46,097 nucleotides of DNA from Acidobacteriota bacterium (GTDB taxonomy: Bacteria > Acidobacteriota > Blastocatellia > RBC074), in assembly GCA_016789605.1 (NCBI GenBank), contig JAEUQO010000120.1:1-46097 (forward strand), written 5' to 3'. The notes beneath the pieces are model-generated. The model was not told the DNA's origin and did no database searches. It saw nothing but the letters and a program-made list of their open reading frames with translations. The position numbers and the translations under genes are program-made. Numbering within the stretch: the stretch's first letter is position 1; every line of letters begins with the position of its first letter. Shown one piece after another: positions 1-9,398 of this stretch.

Positions 1-3000
1 ATTGGTGGAAAGTCCGCCGTCCGCCGCCGTCGGGTTCGAGGCGGATTTCGTCCGCCCGACCGAATCGTAGCCGAAGGTCTGAATGGCGTATTTGCCGGTT
101 GTGCCGTCCGGGTGGTCGCTGCCGTTCCAGCGCGTTTGCCCTGCGCCGTCATAAGCGACAAAGCTGTAGCGCGTCTTGCCTGAATCAATCGCCACGTATT
201 CGGCGACAGCCATCCAGTTGTCCCAATAATCGCGCGTCACCTGGCCGCCGTGTCCCGAAGGCTGAGTGATGGCGATCAACCGATCTACGCCGTTGTAGCT
301 GTAGGTGACGATGTTTTCCTGACTGCCCGCGCCACTGGTTCCGGCGATATGATAGCTCTGGGCGATCTGGCCGGTGTGATAGTTGTATTTCGCGCCGCTC
401 CAATAACTGTCAGGGTCTTTCACTTTGGTGACCAGCGCGCGCGTCGTCGGATTGCCTGTGGTCACAAAATTGTCGTCGTAAAAATACTCCGTCACGTGGT
501 TCGCTCCGTCGTAAGCTGCGCGCGTGTTGCCGAGCATGTCGAATTTCGCGTGGCTGACCGCCCGCGAAGCCGAGCCGGGAACTTCGAACTGCGTCACGGT
601 TGTCAGGTTGGCGCGTCCGGCGATGTAGCCCGTTCCGTAATTCGAGGCGTCGTGATTGGTCACGGTGTAGCTGGTCGTGTCGAAATAGCCGGTTTCGTCG
701 TAAGTGAATGTGGTTTTGGCAACCAGCGTATTGTCGCCCTTGTACACCAGCACCTCCGACGGCAGGCCGAGGATGTGTTTGTCGCTGTATGTCGTGCTGG
801 AGTTATAGTTCGTTCGTGTGTAGCGATAAACGGTTGTCGCATCGCCCAGATATTCTTTGACATCGTAAGGCAATATTGCGCCGCCGACCGTCGTGTAAGT
901 GTAATTGGTTCGTCGAGTGTAGCTGCCGTCGGTGATCTGGACATTCTGCACGCGCAGGTTGGAGGTGTAAGTCAACCCGGTGTCTTTTTCGTAGGTGATG
1001 GTCGCCGTCTTGAGTGGCGTGCCGCTGCCACCGCTGTAAGCCGCCTGGCTGGCGTAAGTCTTCGAAGTGTGCGTCAGCCCGTCTGTGCTGACATCGGTGC
1101 GGAAGACGCGATCAATCGGGTCAATCACCTTGCTGTAATTGCTGCCGGAATTGAATTCGTAGCTGTATTGCGCCACGTAATAGGTCGTGCCGCCGGAAGA
1201 CAGCGCCGTCCAGCCGGAGCTTGCGCTTGTCGGACTCCAGTTTTCCGCCCATTCCTGCCGCAGCGAGAATTTCGGGCAATCGGTTTGCGCGGTATTGCCT
1301 CCGGGGCCGACCAGTGCTCCGCTGGGGGCGGAATATCCGCTGACGGATTGCATGTCATAGCGCGTGAAGGCGACGGGCCGTTCATTACCTTGGCCACTTA
1401 CAGTTGGCACCCACTTTTCAACCGAATACATCTGGCCGTAGCTGGTGTAAAAGAATCGGTGTGTGTGCCCCGTCGGATACAAGATAAACCATGGCAGCCA
1501 GACTGAAGAATTAATGACGGGGTCAGTTGCCGTGATCACGGAACTGTTGAAATTAGTCGAGATGGTGATGGGGGCGTAAGAAAGAGTGACGAAATCGTAA
1601 TACGTGCCGCTGCGGTTCTGTCGCACTTTCCGCAGCAGATTGCTTTCGTAGTAAAAGTCTATCGTTCGGCCAAAGGTGTCAGTGACGTAATCAATCCCCC
1701 AATCGTGCGAGTTGTTAGCCACGCCGTTGCCGTTGGAGATTTCAGCGTTGGTGATGGTGATGAAATTGCCGTTACGATCTTTGATTTGGTCGGGCAGCAT
1801 TCGTTTGCCGACGGCATTGCCGCCATAGGTTGGCGTGATGAACCTGATTCGCGTTCCGTTCATTGTCCGCAAAATCTTGTTGGCGTTGTCGAATTCCAGC
1901 CAGGTCGAATCGTAGCTAGTGTAAATGTTGCTGCTGCCGACTTGAGCCAGCACGTGTCGCCCGCCATCCGGGCGGATAAATAGAAAGGCATTTTTGCCGC
2001 TGGTCGAATCCCAAAATGGATTGATTGAATTGCCGGACGGAAGGCCTTCGATGCTGCCGAAGCCGATGCTCCAGCCTGGCCCGGCCACATCCTTGTCTGT
2101 ATTGAATGCAATCGTGGTTCCATTTTTGACCCAGATGTTACTGTTGTAATACAGCGTCAAGTTGACGCCAAGGCCTCCGCGCCCGGCAAGAGAGACAATC
2201 GGCGCGGCAAAATTGACGTTCTGCGAGCCAAGATTGATCGAGCTTTGCCCGGCAGCGTCTCCGCCAGTGGGGTCGGCATTTTCACCAACCTTTCCGCCCG
2301 CCACACCCGTCGAGTTTTTGGGCAGGCTTTCCTGATAAAAGTACCCGCCTAACCCGCCGACTCCCGGCTCCAGATCGTCGTAGGGAACAGATGGAACATT
2401 GTTGACTGTCACGCGCGGCTCAGGCCCGTTTGGATGATTATTGCGAATGGCGTCAAGATTCATTCCTCCCAATTGCCCGCCAGGGCCGCCCCCTGTGCTT
2501 CCACCGCCACCAGAACCTCCGCTGCCAGGGCCGCCACCGGAGCCGCCTGCTGATCCGCCCTCTTCCTCGCTCTTGATAAATAGAGTAATTGCTTCACCAG
2601 CGCTAACCACTCCGCTGCTCATTACCTTTCCATTGAGCGCGGCAATCTTGCGCGAGCTGTCAACGATCACTTTGCGAATCCATTGTGCTGAGACAAATCC
2701 GCGCCTGCTCTTCAACAAACCTGCTACACCGGCTACCAATGGAGCCGCCGCGGAAGTGCCCGTGAGAGTAATGTATCGGTTGTTGGGGGAAGTGGTTAAG
2801 ACATCAACTCCCGGTGCCGCAACATGCACGTTGTTTGCGCCGTAGTTGGAAAATGCTGCCAGCTGATCGCTGTTGTTTGTGGCTGCCACCGAAATCAGAT
2901 TACTAGCCACATAGCTGGCTGGGTAATACGGCGTCTGCGACAAATCCAAACCATTATTGCCTGCTGAGGCAACAATCAGAACGCCAGCCGACGACGCGCG

Positions 3001-4002
3001 GTTAATAGCATCAAGCAAGGATTGGGAAAAAGCTTCTGTCCCAAAGCTGCAATTGATAATGCCTGCACCGTGGCTGATTGCGAAATCAATTGCTTCAACC
3101 ACGTCGGAGATCGTACCGCTGCCAGTGGAATCCAGCGCCTTTAATGGCATAAGGCTAGCCTGCCACATAACGCCGGCAATACCTTGCCGGTTGTTTGTTT
3201 CAGCAGCGATGATGCCTGCCATTGCCGTTCCGTGTCCGTGGTCGTCGTTTACGTTAGGTGTATCGTTAACAAAGTTCCAGCCAGACAAGTTATCGACGTA
3301 ACCATCACGGTCATCATCTTCATTCTTTTTGCCGTTGGCTTCGCGCTTGTTGCTCCAAAGGTTTTGCGCTAAGTCAGAATGCTTTGTGTCCACACCAGTA
3401 TCAATAACCGCAACCACGGCGTCCCGATCGCCTTTCACTTTTTGCCAACCTGGGATTGCTGCGATGTCTGAACCGACTGCGCCGCCACCTTGGCCGGTAT
3501 TGCTCAAAGCCCATTGCGCTCCGAACTGAGGGTCATTGGGTGTAGTGGTGGCCTGGCTGACGTGCCGATTTCGACGCGCGCGCGCTTTGCTAGCTTTGAC
3601 CTCGCTGATGTTTCGAGCGCTGGTGACGATATAATTGGGTTCAGCGAATTCAATGATGGTGTCCATCTGCTTCACATCAAAAAGCACATTGCTCAAGTCA
3701 AAGCTGTCTTTAATCGTGAGTTTCCGCTCTTTGCCACGCCCGCGTAGTTCCTTTTCATTTTTAGCATAGGTCTGAATAACGAGATCGCGCATTGCTTGCG
3801 GCGCATCGTCTTTGAATTTAACGATCATCTCGCCGCGTTTGTGGGCTTTGGTAATCTGCTGAGGTCTGGCCGGTGTGAATAGCAAAGACCTTGATTCGGC
3901 TTTCGCTGTGCGAAGGGAATACAACGGGCCGCAAACCAGGCTGAAAGTTAAGGCAAAAATAAAAGTGAAACGGATCGTGATATTGCGGGCAAGACGGATC
4001 AT
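1..4002 (-). CDS. Secreted S8 subtilisin-RHS/YD-repeat fusion protein (3' end outside window)
   Basis: One uninterrupted frame of 1334 codons runs off the left edge. It begins with a signal peptide (about residues 1-35) and an inhibitor-like propeptide (about 57-130). A complete subtilisin domain follows, with Asp201 (AVIDTG), His257 (HGTAMAG) and Ser417 (GTSAAAP), plus the oxyanion-hole type motif ASAGNNG. A Gly/Ser-rich linker (about residues 480-505) leads into a long RHS/YD-repeat region with recurring N/D-G-x-Y and YDxxG-type strands. All three catalytic residues are present, so the protease is probably active and exported. RHS repeats usually form a shell around a C-terminal domain, often a toxin, but the C-terminus lies outside the window and its nature is unknown. 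The fusion suggests self-processing or release at the cell surface; that is inference. Confidence 0.9.
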   Translation of the reverse strand, partial: MIRLARNITIRFTFIFALTFSLVCGPLYSLRTAKAESRSLLFTPARPQQITKAHKRGEMIVKFKDDAPQAMRDLVIQTYAKNEKELRGRGKERKLTIKDSFDLSNVLFDVKQMDTIIEFAEPNYIVTSARNISEVKASKARARRNRHVSQATTTPNDPQFGAQWALSNTGQGGGAVGSDIAAIPGWQKVKGDRDAVVAVIDTGVDTKHSDLAQNLWSNKREANGKKNEDDDRDGYVDNLSGWNFVNDTPNVNDDHGHGTAMAGIIAAETNNRQGIAGVMWQASLMPLKALDSTGSGTISDVVEAIDFAISHGAGIINCSFGTEAFSQSLLDAINRASSAGVLIVASAGNNGLDLSQTPYYPASYVASNLISVAATNNSDQLAAFSNYGANNVHVAAPGVDVLTTSPNNRYITLTGTSAAAPLVAGVAGLLKSRRGFVSAQWIRKVIVDSSRKIAALNGKVMSSGVVSAGEAITLFIKSEEEGGSAGGSGGGPGSGGSGGGGSTGGGPGGQLGGMNLDAIRNNHPNGPEPRVTVNNVPSVPYDDLEPGVGGLGGYFYQESLPKNSTGVAGGKVGENADPTGGDAAGQSSINLGSQNVNFAAPIVSLAGRGGLGVNLTLYYNSNIWVKNGTTIAFNTDKDVAGPGWSIGFGSIEGLPSGNSINPFWDSTSGKNAFLFIRPDGGRHVLAQVGSSNIYTSYDSTWLEFDNANKILRTMNGTRIRFITPTYGGNAVGKRMLPDQIKDRNGNFITITNAEISNGNGVANNSHDWGIDYVTDTFGRTIDFYYESNLLRKVRQNRSGTYYDFVTLSYAPITISTNFNSSVITATDPVINSSVWLPWFILYPTGHTHRFFYTSYGQMYSVEKWVPTVSGQGNERPVAFTRYDMQSVSGYSAPSGALVGPGGNTAQTDCPKFSLRQEWAENWSPTSASSGWTALSSGGTTYYVAQYSYEFNSGSNYSKVIDPIDRVFRTDVSTDGLTHTSKTYASQAAYSGGSGTPLKTATITYEKDTGLTYTSNLRVQNVQITDGSYTRRTNYTYTTVGGAILPYDVKEYLGDATTVYRYTRTNYNSSTTYSDKHILGLPSEVLVYKGDNTLVAKTTFTYDETGYFDTTSYTVTNHDASNYGTGYIAGRANLTTVTQFEVPGSASRAVSHAKFDMLGNTRAAYDGANHVTEYFYDDNFVTTGNPTTRALVTKVKDPDSYWSGAKYNYHTGQIAQSYHIAGTSGAGSQENIVTYSYNGVDRLIAITQPSGHGGQVTRDYWDNWMAVAEYVAIDSGKTRYSFVAYDGAGQTRWNGSDHPDGTTGKYAIQTFGYDSVGRTKSASNPTAADGGLSTN

Positions 4003-4532
4003 GACAAATACTCCATCAGCGATTGATCCAGGCCGCAAAGAAAGCTAGGATGCCGTTGACTAGGACGTACATCAAAAGCTGCTCATTGCAGTCTAGGTGA
4101 ACGTTACTCATCCCGTTGCTACTGGCCGGTGGCAACGGGATTTTTATGTTTAACGAGTATTGGAAACAGCGTAAAGGAGCAGTGGAAAGGGGGATCAGGG
4201 CTTTATCAACACGGAAAGGCCAGCCTTTTCCAGTCGTAAATAGCTTGAGTTGAAAAAAAACTGTTGAGTTATTGAATTTATTTTTTGAATGAGTTTGTTG
4301 GCGTTGAGACGGGCAAAAGCTACATCGCTTACAAGTAAGCGTCAAGGCATTTTTGGGCCATAGGATGGGAAATAATGTGATGTAGGAAAAAGCCTACTCA
4401 GATCAAGCCTGATATTTACGTTGAAGGTCTGGCTTGAAGTTTGGGGACGCTTGCTTACCTGAATCGGTAAAGCGATTCGTATTCGAAGTTATTAGCGCGA
4501 GTTGAAACTGTATTTGCAAATGAAGCAGGAAA
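4003..4532. other. Intergenic region upstream of the subtilisin-RHS gene
   Basis: About 530 bases without a credible gene. It must hold the promoter of the minus-strand subtilisin-RHS gene, but I could not assign one with confidence. A perfect 8-bp stem (4112-4119 with 4132-4139) followed by TTTTTA on the plus strand looks like an intrinsic terminator without an obvious upstream plus-strand gene. It may instead be a hairpin in the untranslated leader on the other strand. Confidence 0.5.
4112..4145 (+). terminator. Orphan hairpin followed by T-tract
   Basis: CCCGTTGC and GCAACGGG form a perfect 8-bp stem with a 12-nt loop, followed directly by A and five T residues. The geometry is that of an intrinsic terminator reading rightward, but no plus-strand gene precedes it within the window. 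Confidence 0.4.
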
Positions 4533-4568
4533 GAGGGCCAGGCTCAAATGACAATGAGCCAGGCCCTC
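4533..4568 (-). terminator. Intrinsic terminator of the Gfo-TIM-SDR operon
   Basis: A 14-position inverted repeat with one mismatch (GAGGGCCAGGCTCA and its near complement) sits a few bases past the TAA stop of the SDR gene and is followed on the minus strand by TTTCCTGC. It closes the three-gene operon. Confidence 0.8.
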
Positions 4569-4572
4569 GCGG

Positions 4573-5367
4573 TTATTGCGCGGTCCAGCCGCCGTCTACG
4601 AACAACGCGCTGCCGGTGATATACGCGGCGGCGTCTGATGCCAGAAAGACGGCTGCGCCAGCGATTTCGTGCAGTTCACCCCAGCGGCCTGCGGGAATAC
4701 GTGACACGAAGTCTTTGTATTTGGCCGGATCATTGAGCAGTTGTTTGTTCATATCCGTCGCGAACGGGCCAGGGCAGATCGCGTTGACGGTGACGCCTTG
4801 CGCCGCCCATTCCAGCGCCAGGGTTTTGGTCAAACCGAGGATCGCGGCTTTTGACGACGCATACGGAGAGCGTCCGGGCAGGGAAATCACGGACATAATC
4901 GAACCCAGGTTGATCACGCGGCCCCAGCCACGTTGCGCCATCGCCGGGCCAAAAGCTTGCGTGCACAAAAACGGCCCTTTGACGTTGGCATCCATCACGG
5001 CGTCAAAATCGCTTTCCTGCAAATCCTGAATCGCACCGCGAATGTTGATGCCTGCGTTGTTGAGCAAAATGTCTATTGCGCCAAATGAAGATTCGATTTC
5101 GGTTTTGAGCCGCTGGATGTCGGCGGCGATGGTCATATCGGCTTGAAAGGCGGCGGTGTGGCGTCCGGTGGCGGCGGCAATTTCTGCGGCTGCGGCCTGG
5201 CAATCGCTCAGCGTACGGCTGGCGATGGCAACGTCAGCGCCCGCTTCGGCCAGGGCTTCGGACATAACGCGGCCCAGGCCTTTGGCTCCGCCGGTGATCA
5301 GCGCACGCCGACCCGAAAGATTGAACAACTCAAGAACGGTTTTGTTGGTGTGGTCGTGAAGTTTCAT
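4573..5367 (-). CDS. SDR-family NAD(P)-dependent oxidoreductase, gluconate 5-dehydrogenase-like
   Basis: A classical short-chain dehydrogenase of 264 aa. The Rossmann motif TGGAKGLG lies near residue 26, NNAG marks the core, and the catalytic Ser156, Tyr169 and Lys173 (YASSK) are all present. The C-terminal [15 protein letters not shown] ending is standard for the family. The N-terminal lead into [13 protein letters not shown] resembles gluconate 5-dehydrogenase/2-deoxygluconate dehydrogenase members. It is cytosolic, unlike its two Tat-signal-bearing operon partners, and is the last gene of the operon, 51 nt after the TIM-barrel gene. It probably oxidises or reduces a sugar-acid intermediate; the exact substrate cannot be read from sequence. 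Confidence 0.9.
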   Translation of the reverse strand: MKLHDHTNKTVLELFNLSGRRALITGGAKGLGRVMSEALAEAGADVAIASRTLSDCQAAAAEIAAATGRHTAAFQADMTIAADIQRLKTEIESSFGAIDILLNNAGINIRGAIQDLQESDFDAVMDANVKGPFLCTQAFGPAMAQRGWGRVINLGSIMSVISLPGRSPYASSKAAILGLTKTLALEWAAQGVTVNAICPGPFATDMNKQLLNDPAKYKDFVSRIPAGRWGELHEIAGAAVFLASDAAAYITGSALFVDGGWTAQ

Positions 5368-5418
5368 AGTTTGATGAAGAGCGAATCAAATTTCTATTGA
5401 TCAGATTTTTTGTATTGG

Positions 5419-6492
5419 TCAGGCTTTCAGGATGTTCCGCGCGTACTCTGAGCAGCGGCGCAGGTTTTCCGTTTCCGCCGCCAGCGCTTGTTCCGGCGTC
5501 AAGCCGGTGATGCGCGGCAGCGGTTTGGTCCAGGCTTTGGTCAGCACGCCGCGCTCGAATTTTTGAATGCGCGCGTTGTCGCGTTCGGGATAGGTCGCCC
5601 AGTATTTATCGGTTTTGTAGGGCACTTTGAGCGGATCGCGCGTGATCATTTCCAGCACGATGGGCACGTCGCGCCGGACTTTGCGCAACACTTCGATGAT
5701 CTGTTTGAGCGGGGTCGAGCCTTCGCCGAGGGAGACTTCCGAAAGCTCGAATCCGTCTTCGTACGGACGCACGGCCATGTCTTTCAGGTGCGTAGTGATG
5801 ACATAGGGCGCAAGCTTGCGTACGACTTCGAGCGAATCTTCGAGCAGCGAAACGTTGTTACCGAAATCTATGCAAGCGCCCAGATACGGGCTGCTGATGG
5901 ATTTCAGGATTTCCACTTGTTCATCGGCCAACCAGTCTTTGTGGTTTTCGATGCCTGCGCGCAGCTTGTATTTGCGCAAGAGCGGTTCTGCCTGACGCAG
6001 CACGCGTTTCCAGTGTTCGGCGAAATCCTGCCACTTTTTCAAATCAGAAAAATCTTCGTACCGGCGACCGCTCAGGCAAGCGATGCGCAAGCGTTCAACG
6101 CCGAGCTGGTTGGCGGCGTCGGCGACTTTGGCAAAGCTGTCTTCGCGTTCCAGCAGACGGGCGCTGACGCCAAGCTCCAGATACATGCGCCGCTTTTCCA
6201 GCATCATGCGCAGGCTTTTCAGATAGTCGGAATCGTTTGTCGCAAGCTGTTCAAAGCCCATCTGACAGCCGCTGGCGCCGAAAGAGTGACAAAGCTCAAT
6301 GAAATTTTCACCGGGCACGGCGGGGCCGGTATAGCCTTTTTGCGTGGCGGCTTCGCGCGCCTGACGCGTACGAATCGGAATGGACGTCCAGGCGATGCCA
6401 TAGGTGCTGGGAGCAAAGGCGAATGTCGGATTGGCAAGCGGTGCAGCCGCGAGCGACGAAACGGCGGCAACAAAGGTTCGGCGTGTAATCAT
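5419..6492 (-). CDS. Tat-exported sugar phosphate isomerase/epimerase (xylose isomerase-like TIM barrel)
   Basis: 357 aa. The N-terminus MITRRTFVAAVSS carries a twin-arginine export motif and a short hydrophobic stretch, so the protein is probably periplasmic. The rest is an AP-endonuclease-2/xylose-isomerase-type TIM barrel, with metal-site stretches GIENHKDW, CIDFGNN, TTHLKDM and IVLEMI supplying the usual Glu/Asp/His ligands. Its start overlaps the stop of the upstream Gfo/Idh/MocA gene by 4 nt (ATGA), showing translational coupling. Together these enzymes probably oxidise and isomerise a sugar or inositol-like compound. Substrate unknown. Confidence 0.85.
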   Translation of the reverse strand: MITRRTFVAAVSSLAAAPLANPTFAFAPSTYGIAWTSIPIRTRQAREAATQKGYTGPAVPGENFIELCHSFGASGCQMGFEQLATNDSDYLKSLRMMLEKRRMYLELGVSARLLEREDSFAKVADAANQLGVERLRIACLSGRRYEDFSDLKKWQDFAEHWKRVLRQAEPLLRKYKLRAGIENHKDWLADEQVEILKSISSPYLGACIDFGNNVSLLEDSLEVVRKLAPYVITTHLKDMAVRPYEDGFELSEVSLGEGSTPLKQIIEVLRKVRRDVPIVLEMITRDPLKVPYKTDKYWATYPERDNARIQKFERGVLTKAWTKPLPRITGLTPEQALAAETENLRRCSEYARNILKA

Positions 6493-7850
6493 AGTTTTCC
6501 TTTGGGCAGAGCAGCTTTGAGTTCACGATCCCAGGGCGCGCGGTATTCCTTGACCAGCAGCTTGGCGGCTTCGCGGTCGCCGATGATTTCTTCTTTGGCA
6601 TTGTCCCAATGAATCGTGCGCCCGGTTTGTAACGAAATGTTGACCAAATGACAGGCGATGGAGGTTTGGTGGCCGCCTTCTACGTCAGAGATCGGCTGTT
6701 GGCGTGATTTGATGCAATCTATGAAATTGCGCACGTGCGGCTGGAACTGGTCGCGCACCTGTTCATAGCCGTCTTTCTTGATCGCAGCCGTGCGCGGTTG
6801 CGGCGGTCCGGCAGGCGCGCGCCGTTCGGTAAAACTGGGAATCTGGTTTTCGGCGGGGATGGTCGGATCAGGCACGACTTCCATGCCGCTGCGTTCGATT
6901 TTCAGCGTGCCTTTGGTGCCGCAAAATTCCAGGTTGCCGCCGCGCCGATACGCGCTGATTTCGCTGTTCGACCAATTCAGCAAAAAGCCGGGGTATTCCA
7001 GAATCGCTTCGCACAGATCTGGCGTTTCGCCGAAGCCTTTGAGCGAATAACGTCCGCCGAAAGCGGCGACTTTGCGAGGCATCGCCTGCATCGCCCATTG
7101 CGCGATATCTACGTTGTGCGACATCAGGTTGGTGGTTTGTCCGCCTGAATAATCCCAGAACCAGCGGAAATGATAGATACAGCGGTTTTCGTCAAAAGGA
7201 CGCTGGGGCGCAGGCCCAAGCCACATTTGCCAATCCTGCTCCGAGAGTTTTTCGGTGCCGACCGGTTTGGTGAATCCCGGTGAAATATTGCGCACGCTGG
7301 TGATGCGAATGTTGCGCACGTCGCCGAGGTGGCCGTTGCGAATCAGTTTGACGCATTCCTGATATTGTTCGCCTGAGCGCTGTTGCGTGCCAACTTGCAC
7401 AATGCGTTTGTAATGCCGTGCGGCGTCCACCATCCAGCGGCCTTCGCGCGCAAACAGCGTCAGCGGTTTTTCGACATAAACGTCTTTGCCCGCCGCGCAA
7501 GCCATGATCGTCAGCAAGGCGTGCCAGTGATCCGGGGTGGAAACAACGATGGCATCCAGGTCTTTGCGCTCGTACATGTGGCGAAAGTCCTTGAAGCCAT
7601 CGGCTTTCTTGCCGGATTTTTCTTCGATGGTGGCCAGGCCTTCGCGCAAACGCGGTTCATAGACTTCGCAAACGGCGGCGGCGTCAACGTCGGGTTGCGC
7701 CAGAAAGTCCAGCAAATGGCGTTTGCCAATCAGCCCAATGCCGATAAAGCCCACGCGCACACGGTCATTTGCGCCCAGGATATTGCGGTAAGCGGTCGCG
7801 CCAAGCGCGCTTGCGCTGGCGGCTTTGAGAAAGCTGCGCCGATCATTCAT
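6489..7850 (-). CDS. Tat-exported Gfo/Idh/MocA-family oxidoreductase
   Basis: 453 aa. It begins with the Tat-type MNDRRSFLKAAS signal, then a Rossmann fold with GFIGIGLIGKRH near residue 33 and the family signature VEKPLT (EKP), whose Lys is the usual catalytic residue. The C-terminal half is the GFO_IDH_MocA alpha/beta domain including a YHFRWFWDYSGGQ stretch typical of the secreted acidobacterial/planctomycetal subgroup. First gene of the operon with the TIM-barrel and SDR genes, divergent from the polysaccharide cluster. Cofactor-dependent oxidation of a sugar derivative is expected from the family; the substrate is unknown. Confidence 0.9.
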   Translation of the reverse strand: MNDRRSFLKAASASALGATAYRNILGANDRVRVGFIGIGLIGKRHLLDFLAQPDVDAAAVCEVYEPRLREGLATIEEKSGKKADGFKDFRHMYERKDLDAIVVSTPDHWHALLTIMACAAGKDVYVEKPLTLFAREGRWMVDAARHYKRIVQVGTQQRSGEQYQECVKLIRNGHLGDVRNIRITSVRNISPGFTKPVGTEKLSEQDWQMWLGPAPQRPFDENRCIYHFRWFWDYSGGQTTNLMSHNVDIAQWAMQAMPRKVAAFGGRYSLKGFGETPDLCEAILEYPGFLLNWSNSEISAYRRGGNLEFCGTKGTLKIERSGMEVVPDPTIPAENQIPSFTERRAPAGPPQPRTAAIKKDGYEQVRDQFQPHVRNFIDCIKSRQQPISDVEGGHQTSIACHLVNISLQTGRTIHWDNAKEEIIGDREAAKLLVKEYRAPWDRELKAALPKGKL

Positions 7851-8126
7851 ACGTTGCTCCTTGGCTCGAATACTGCAGGTTGGAATGCGTTGGCGCGGAT
7901 TCTAGCCGAAGCCTTTGCCAGAGACAAAAGTTTGCCGTCAACAGGAAAAATATCGTGCTTGCCTATCAGGGGAGCTTACGGTAGGCTTGCGCCTCGCGTG
8001 CCGCTGAGAAAACGTCCAGCCCCAAGGATGCACCCAGGCTGAAAAGCTGTTAAACCGCAACAAGCCTCCATCCCCAAAAAACGCGCGCCGCAGGAATCTC
8101 TAGGAAGAAAGCGCGAACGCTGCGCA

Positions 8127-9398
8127 ATGCGAATTCTTGTCATAAGCCTGTATTACGAACCCGATCGCTGCCAATCCAACGGTCCCATCATTCGTGCCTT
8201 GTGCGACGACTGGGCTGCTGCTGGACATGACGTCACGGTGCTGACGTCGTTTCCGCATTACAGTTGCGACGCGGTCTGGCCGGAATATCGCGGGCAATTG
8301 TGGCAACGCGACCGCGTCGGCAATGTGAATGTGATTCGGTCATATATCTTTGTGCCGCGCCGCCGTGGCGCTTTGGGGCGAATTCTCAACTACCTTTCTT
8401 TCAATCTTTCTTCTACGCTGGCAGGACTCTTCAGCGGCAAACACGAGGTGGTTTTCGTGATGTCGCCGCCGTTGACCATCGGCTTGACGGCATATGTGCT
8501 TGGCCTGCTCAAACGCATTCCCTTTTGTTACAACCTGCAAGACATCTGGCCGGAAGTCGCCGTCAAACTGGGCATGCTGCGCGGACGCCGGTTGATCGCG
8601 TTTTTTGAACGGTTGGAGCAATTCATTTACGACAAGAGCCGCAAAATCTTTGCCATCTCAGATGAGTTCAAACAGAACCTGTTGGGCAAAGGCGTTCCCG
8701 CCGAAAAGATCGAAGTCATTCCCAATTTTGTAGACACCACGTTTGTGCGCCCGTTGCCCAGGCAAAATGCGTTTGCCGAAGCGCACGGACTGACGGACAG
8801 CTTCACCGTGCTCTATGCCGGAAACATCGGATTGTCTCAGGGGCTGGAAGTGATCCTGGACGCCGCCGAGCAATTGCGGGCACGGCGCGACATCACGTTT
8901 TTGATTGTCGGGCAGGGAAGTTCGCGCGATCAGTTGTTGGCAGATGCCGAACGGCGCGGATTGGCGAACGTGAAGTTTTTGCCTTTGCAACCGGAAGCCG
9001 ACGTGCCGTGGTTGTATGCGTCTTGTGACGTGGCGTTGATTCCGTTGCGGCGCGGCATTACGGAAAATTCGGTGCCCTGCAAAACCTACAGCATTATGGC
9101 GAGCGGCAAACCCTACATCGCGGGCGTGGATGAAGGCAGCAACGTCTGGAAGTTGACGACGCAAGTGGATTGCGGCGTTTGTGTGTCACCGGAAAACGGC
9201 GCGGCGCTGGCTGACGCTGTCTTGCGTTTGCAAACGGATGCCACGGCGGCACAAGCGATGGGACGCAACGGACGCGCGTATGTTGAACGCCACTTTGCCC
9301 GGGAAGCGATTACCGAACGGTATCGGTTGGTGTTAGAGGCATTGGTGAATGACCGGTCCGTGCCGATGACTGGTCAGGCTTCGTGGTCGAGCGAATGA
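8127..9398 (+). CDS. GT4-family glycosyltransferase, WbuB-like
   Basis: 423 aa GT-B glycosyltransferase. The N-terminal acceptor domain opens with MRILVISLYYEPD and a WbuB-like NLQDIWPE motif. The C-terminal nucleotide-sugar domain has LYAGNIGLSQGLE near residue 230 and the PCKTYSIMASGKP donor-loop region. WbuB-like enzymes transfer an N-acetylated deoxyhexosamine to a lipid-linked sugar on the cytosolic face of the inner membrane. First gene of a four-gene polysaccharide cluster and overlapping the next gene by 4 nt. Donor and acceptor are inferred only from family resemblance. Confidence 0.9.
   Translation: MRILVISLYYEPDRCQSNGPIIRALCDDWAAAGHDVTVLTSFPHYSCDAVWPEYRGQLWQRDRVGNVNVIRSYIFVPRRRGALGRILNYLSFNLSSTLAGLFSGKHEVVFVMSPPLTIGLTAYVLGLLKRIPFCYNLQDIWPEVAVKLGMLRGRRLIAFFERLEQFIYDKSRKIFAISDEFKQNLLGKGVPAEKIEVIPNFVDTTFVRPLPRQNAFAEAHGLTDSFTVLYAGNIGLSQGLEVILDAAEQLRARRDITFLIVGQGSSRDQLLADAERRGLANVKFLPLQPEADVPWLYASCDVALIPLRRGITENSVPCKTYSIMASGKPYIAGVDEGSNVWKLTTQVDCGVCVSPENGAALADAVLRLQTDATAAQAMGRNGRAYVERHFAREAITERYRLVLEALVNDRSVPMTGQASWSSE

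Noticed and set aside
250..1506. Long plus-strand ORF (418 codons)
   Set aside because: It is antisense to the continuous subtilisin-RHS frame, has no recognisable domain, and codon use follows the opposite strand.
4016..4345. 109-codon minus-strand ORF upstream of the subtilisin-RHS gene
   Set aside because: No ribosome-binding site or family resemblance; AT-rich composition and hairpin content suit a regulatory region.
5488..6612. 374-codon plus-strand ORF
   Set aside because: Antisense to the coupled TIM-barrel and Gfo/Idh/MocA genes; no family signal.
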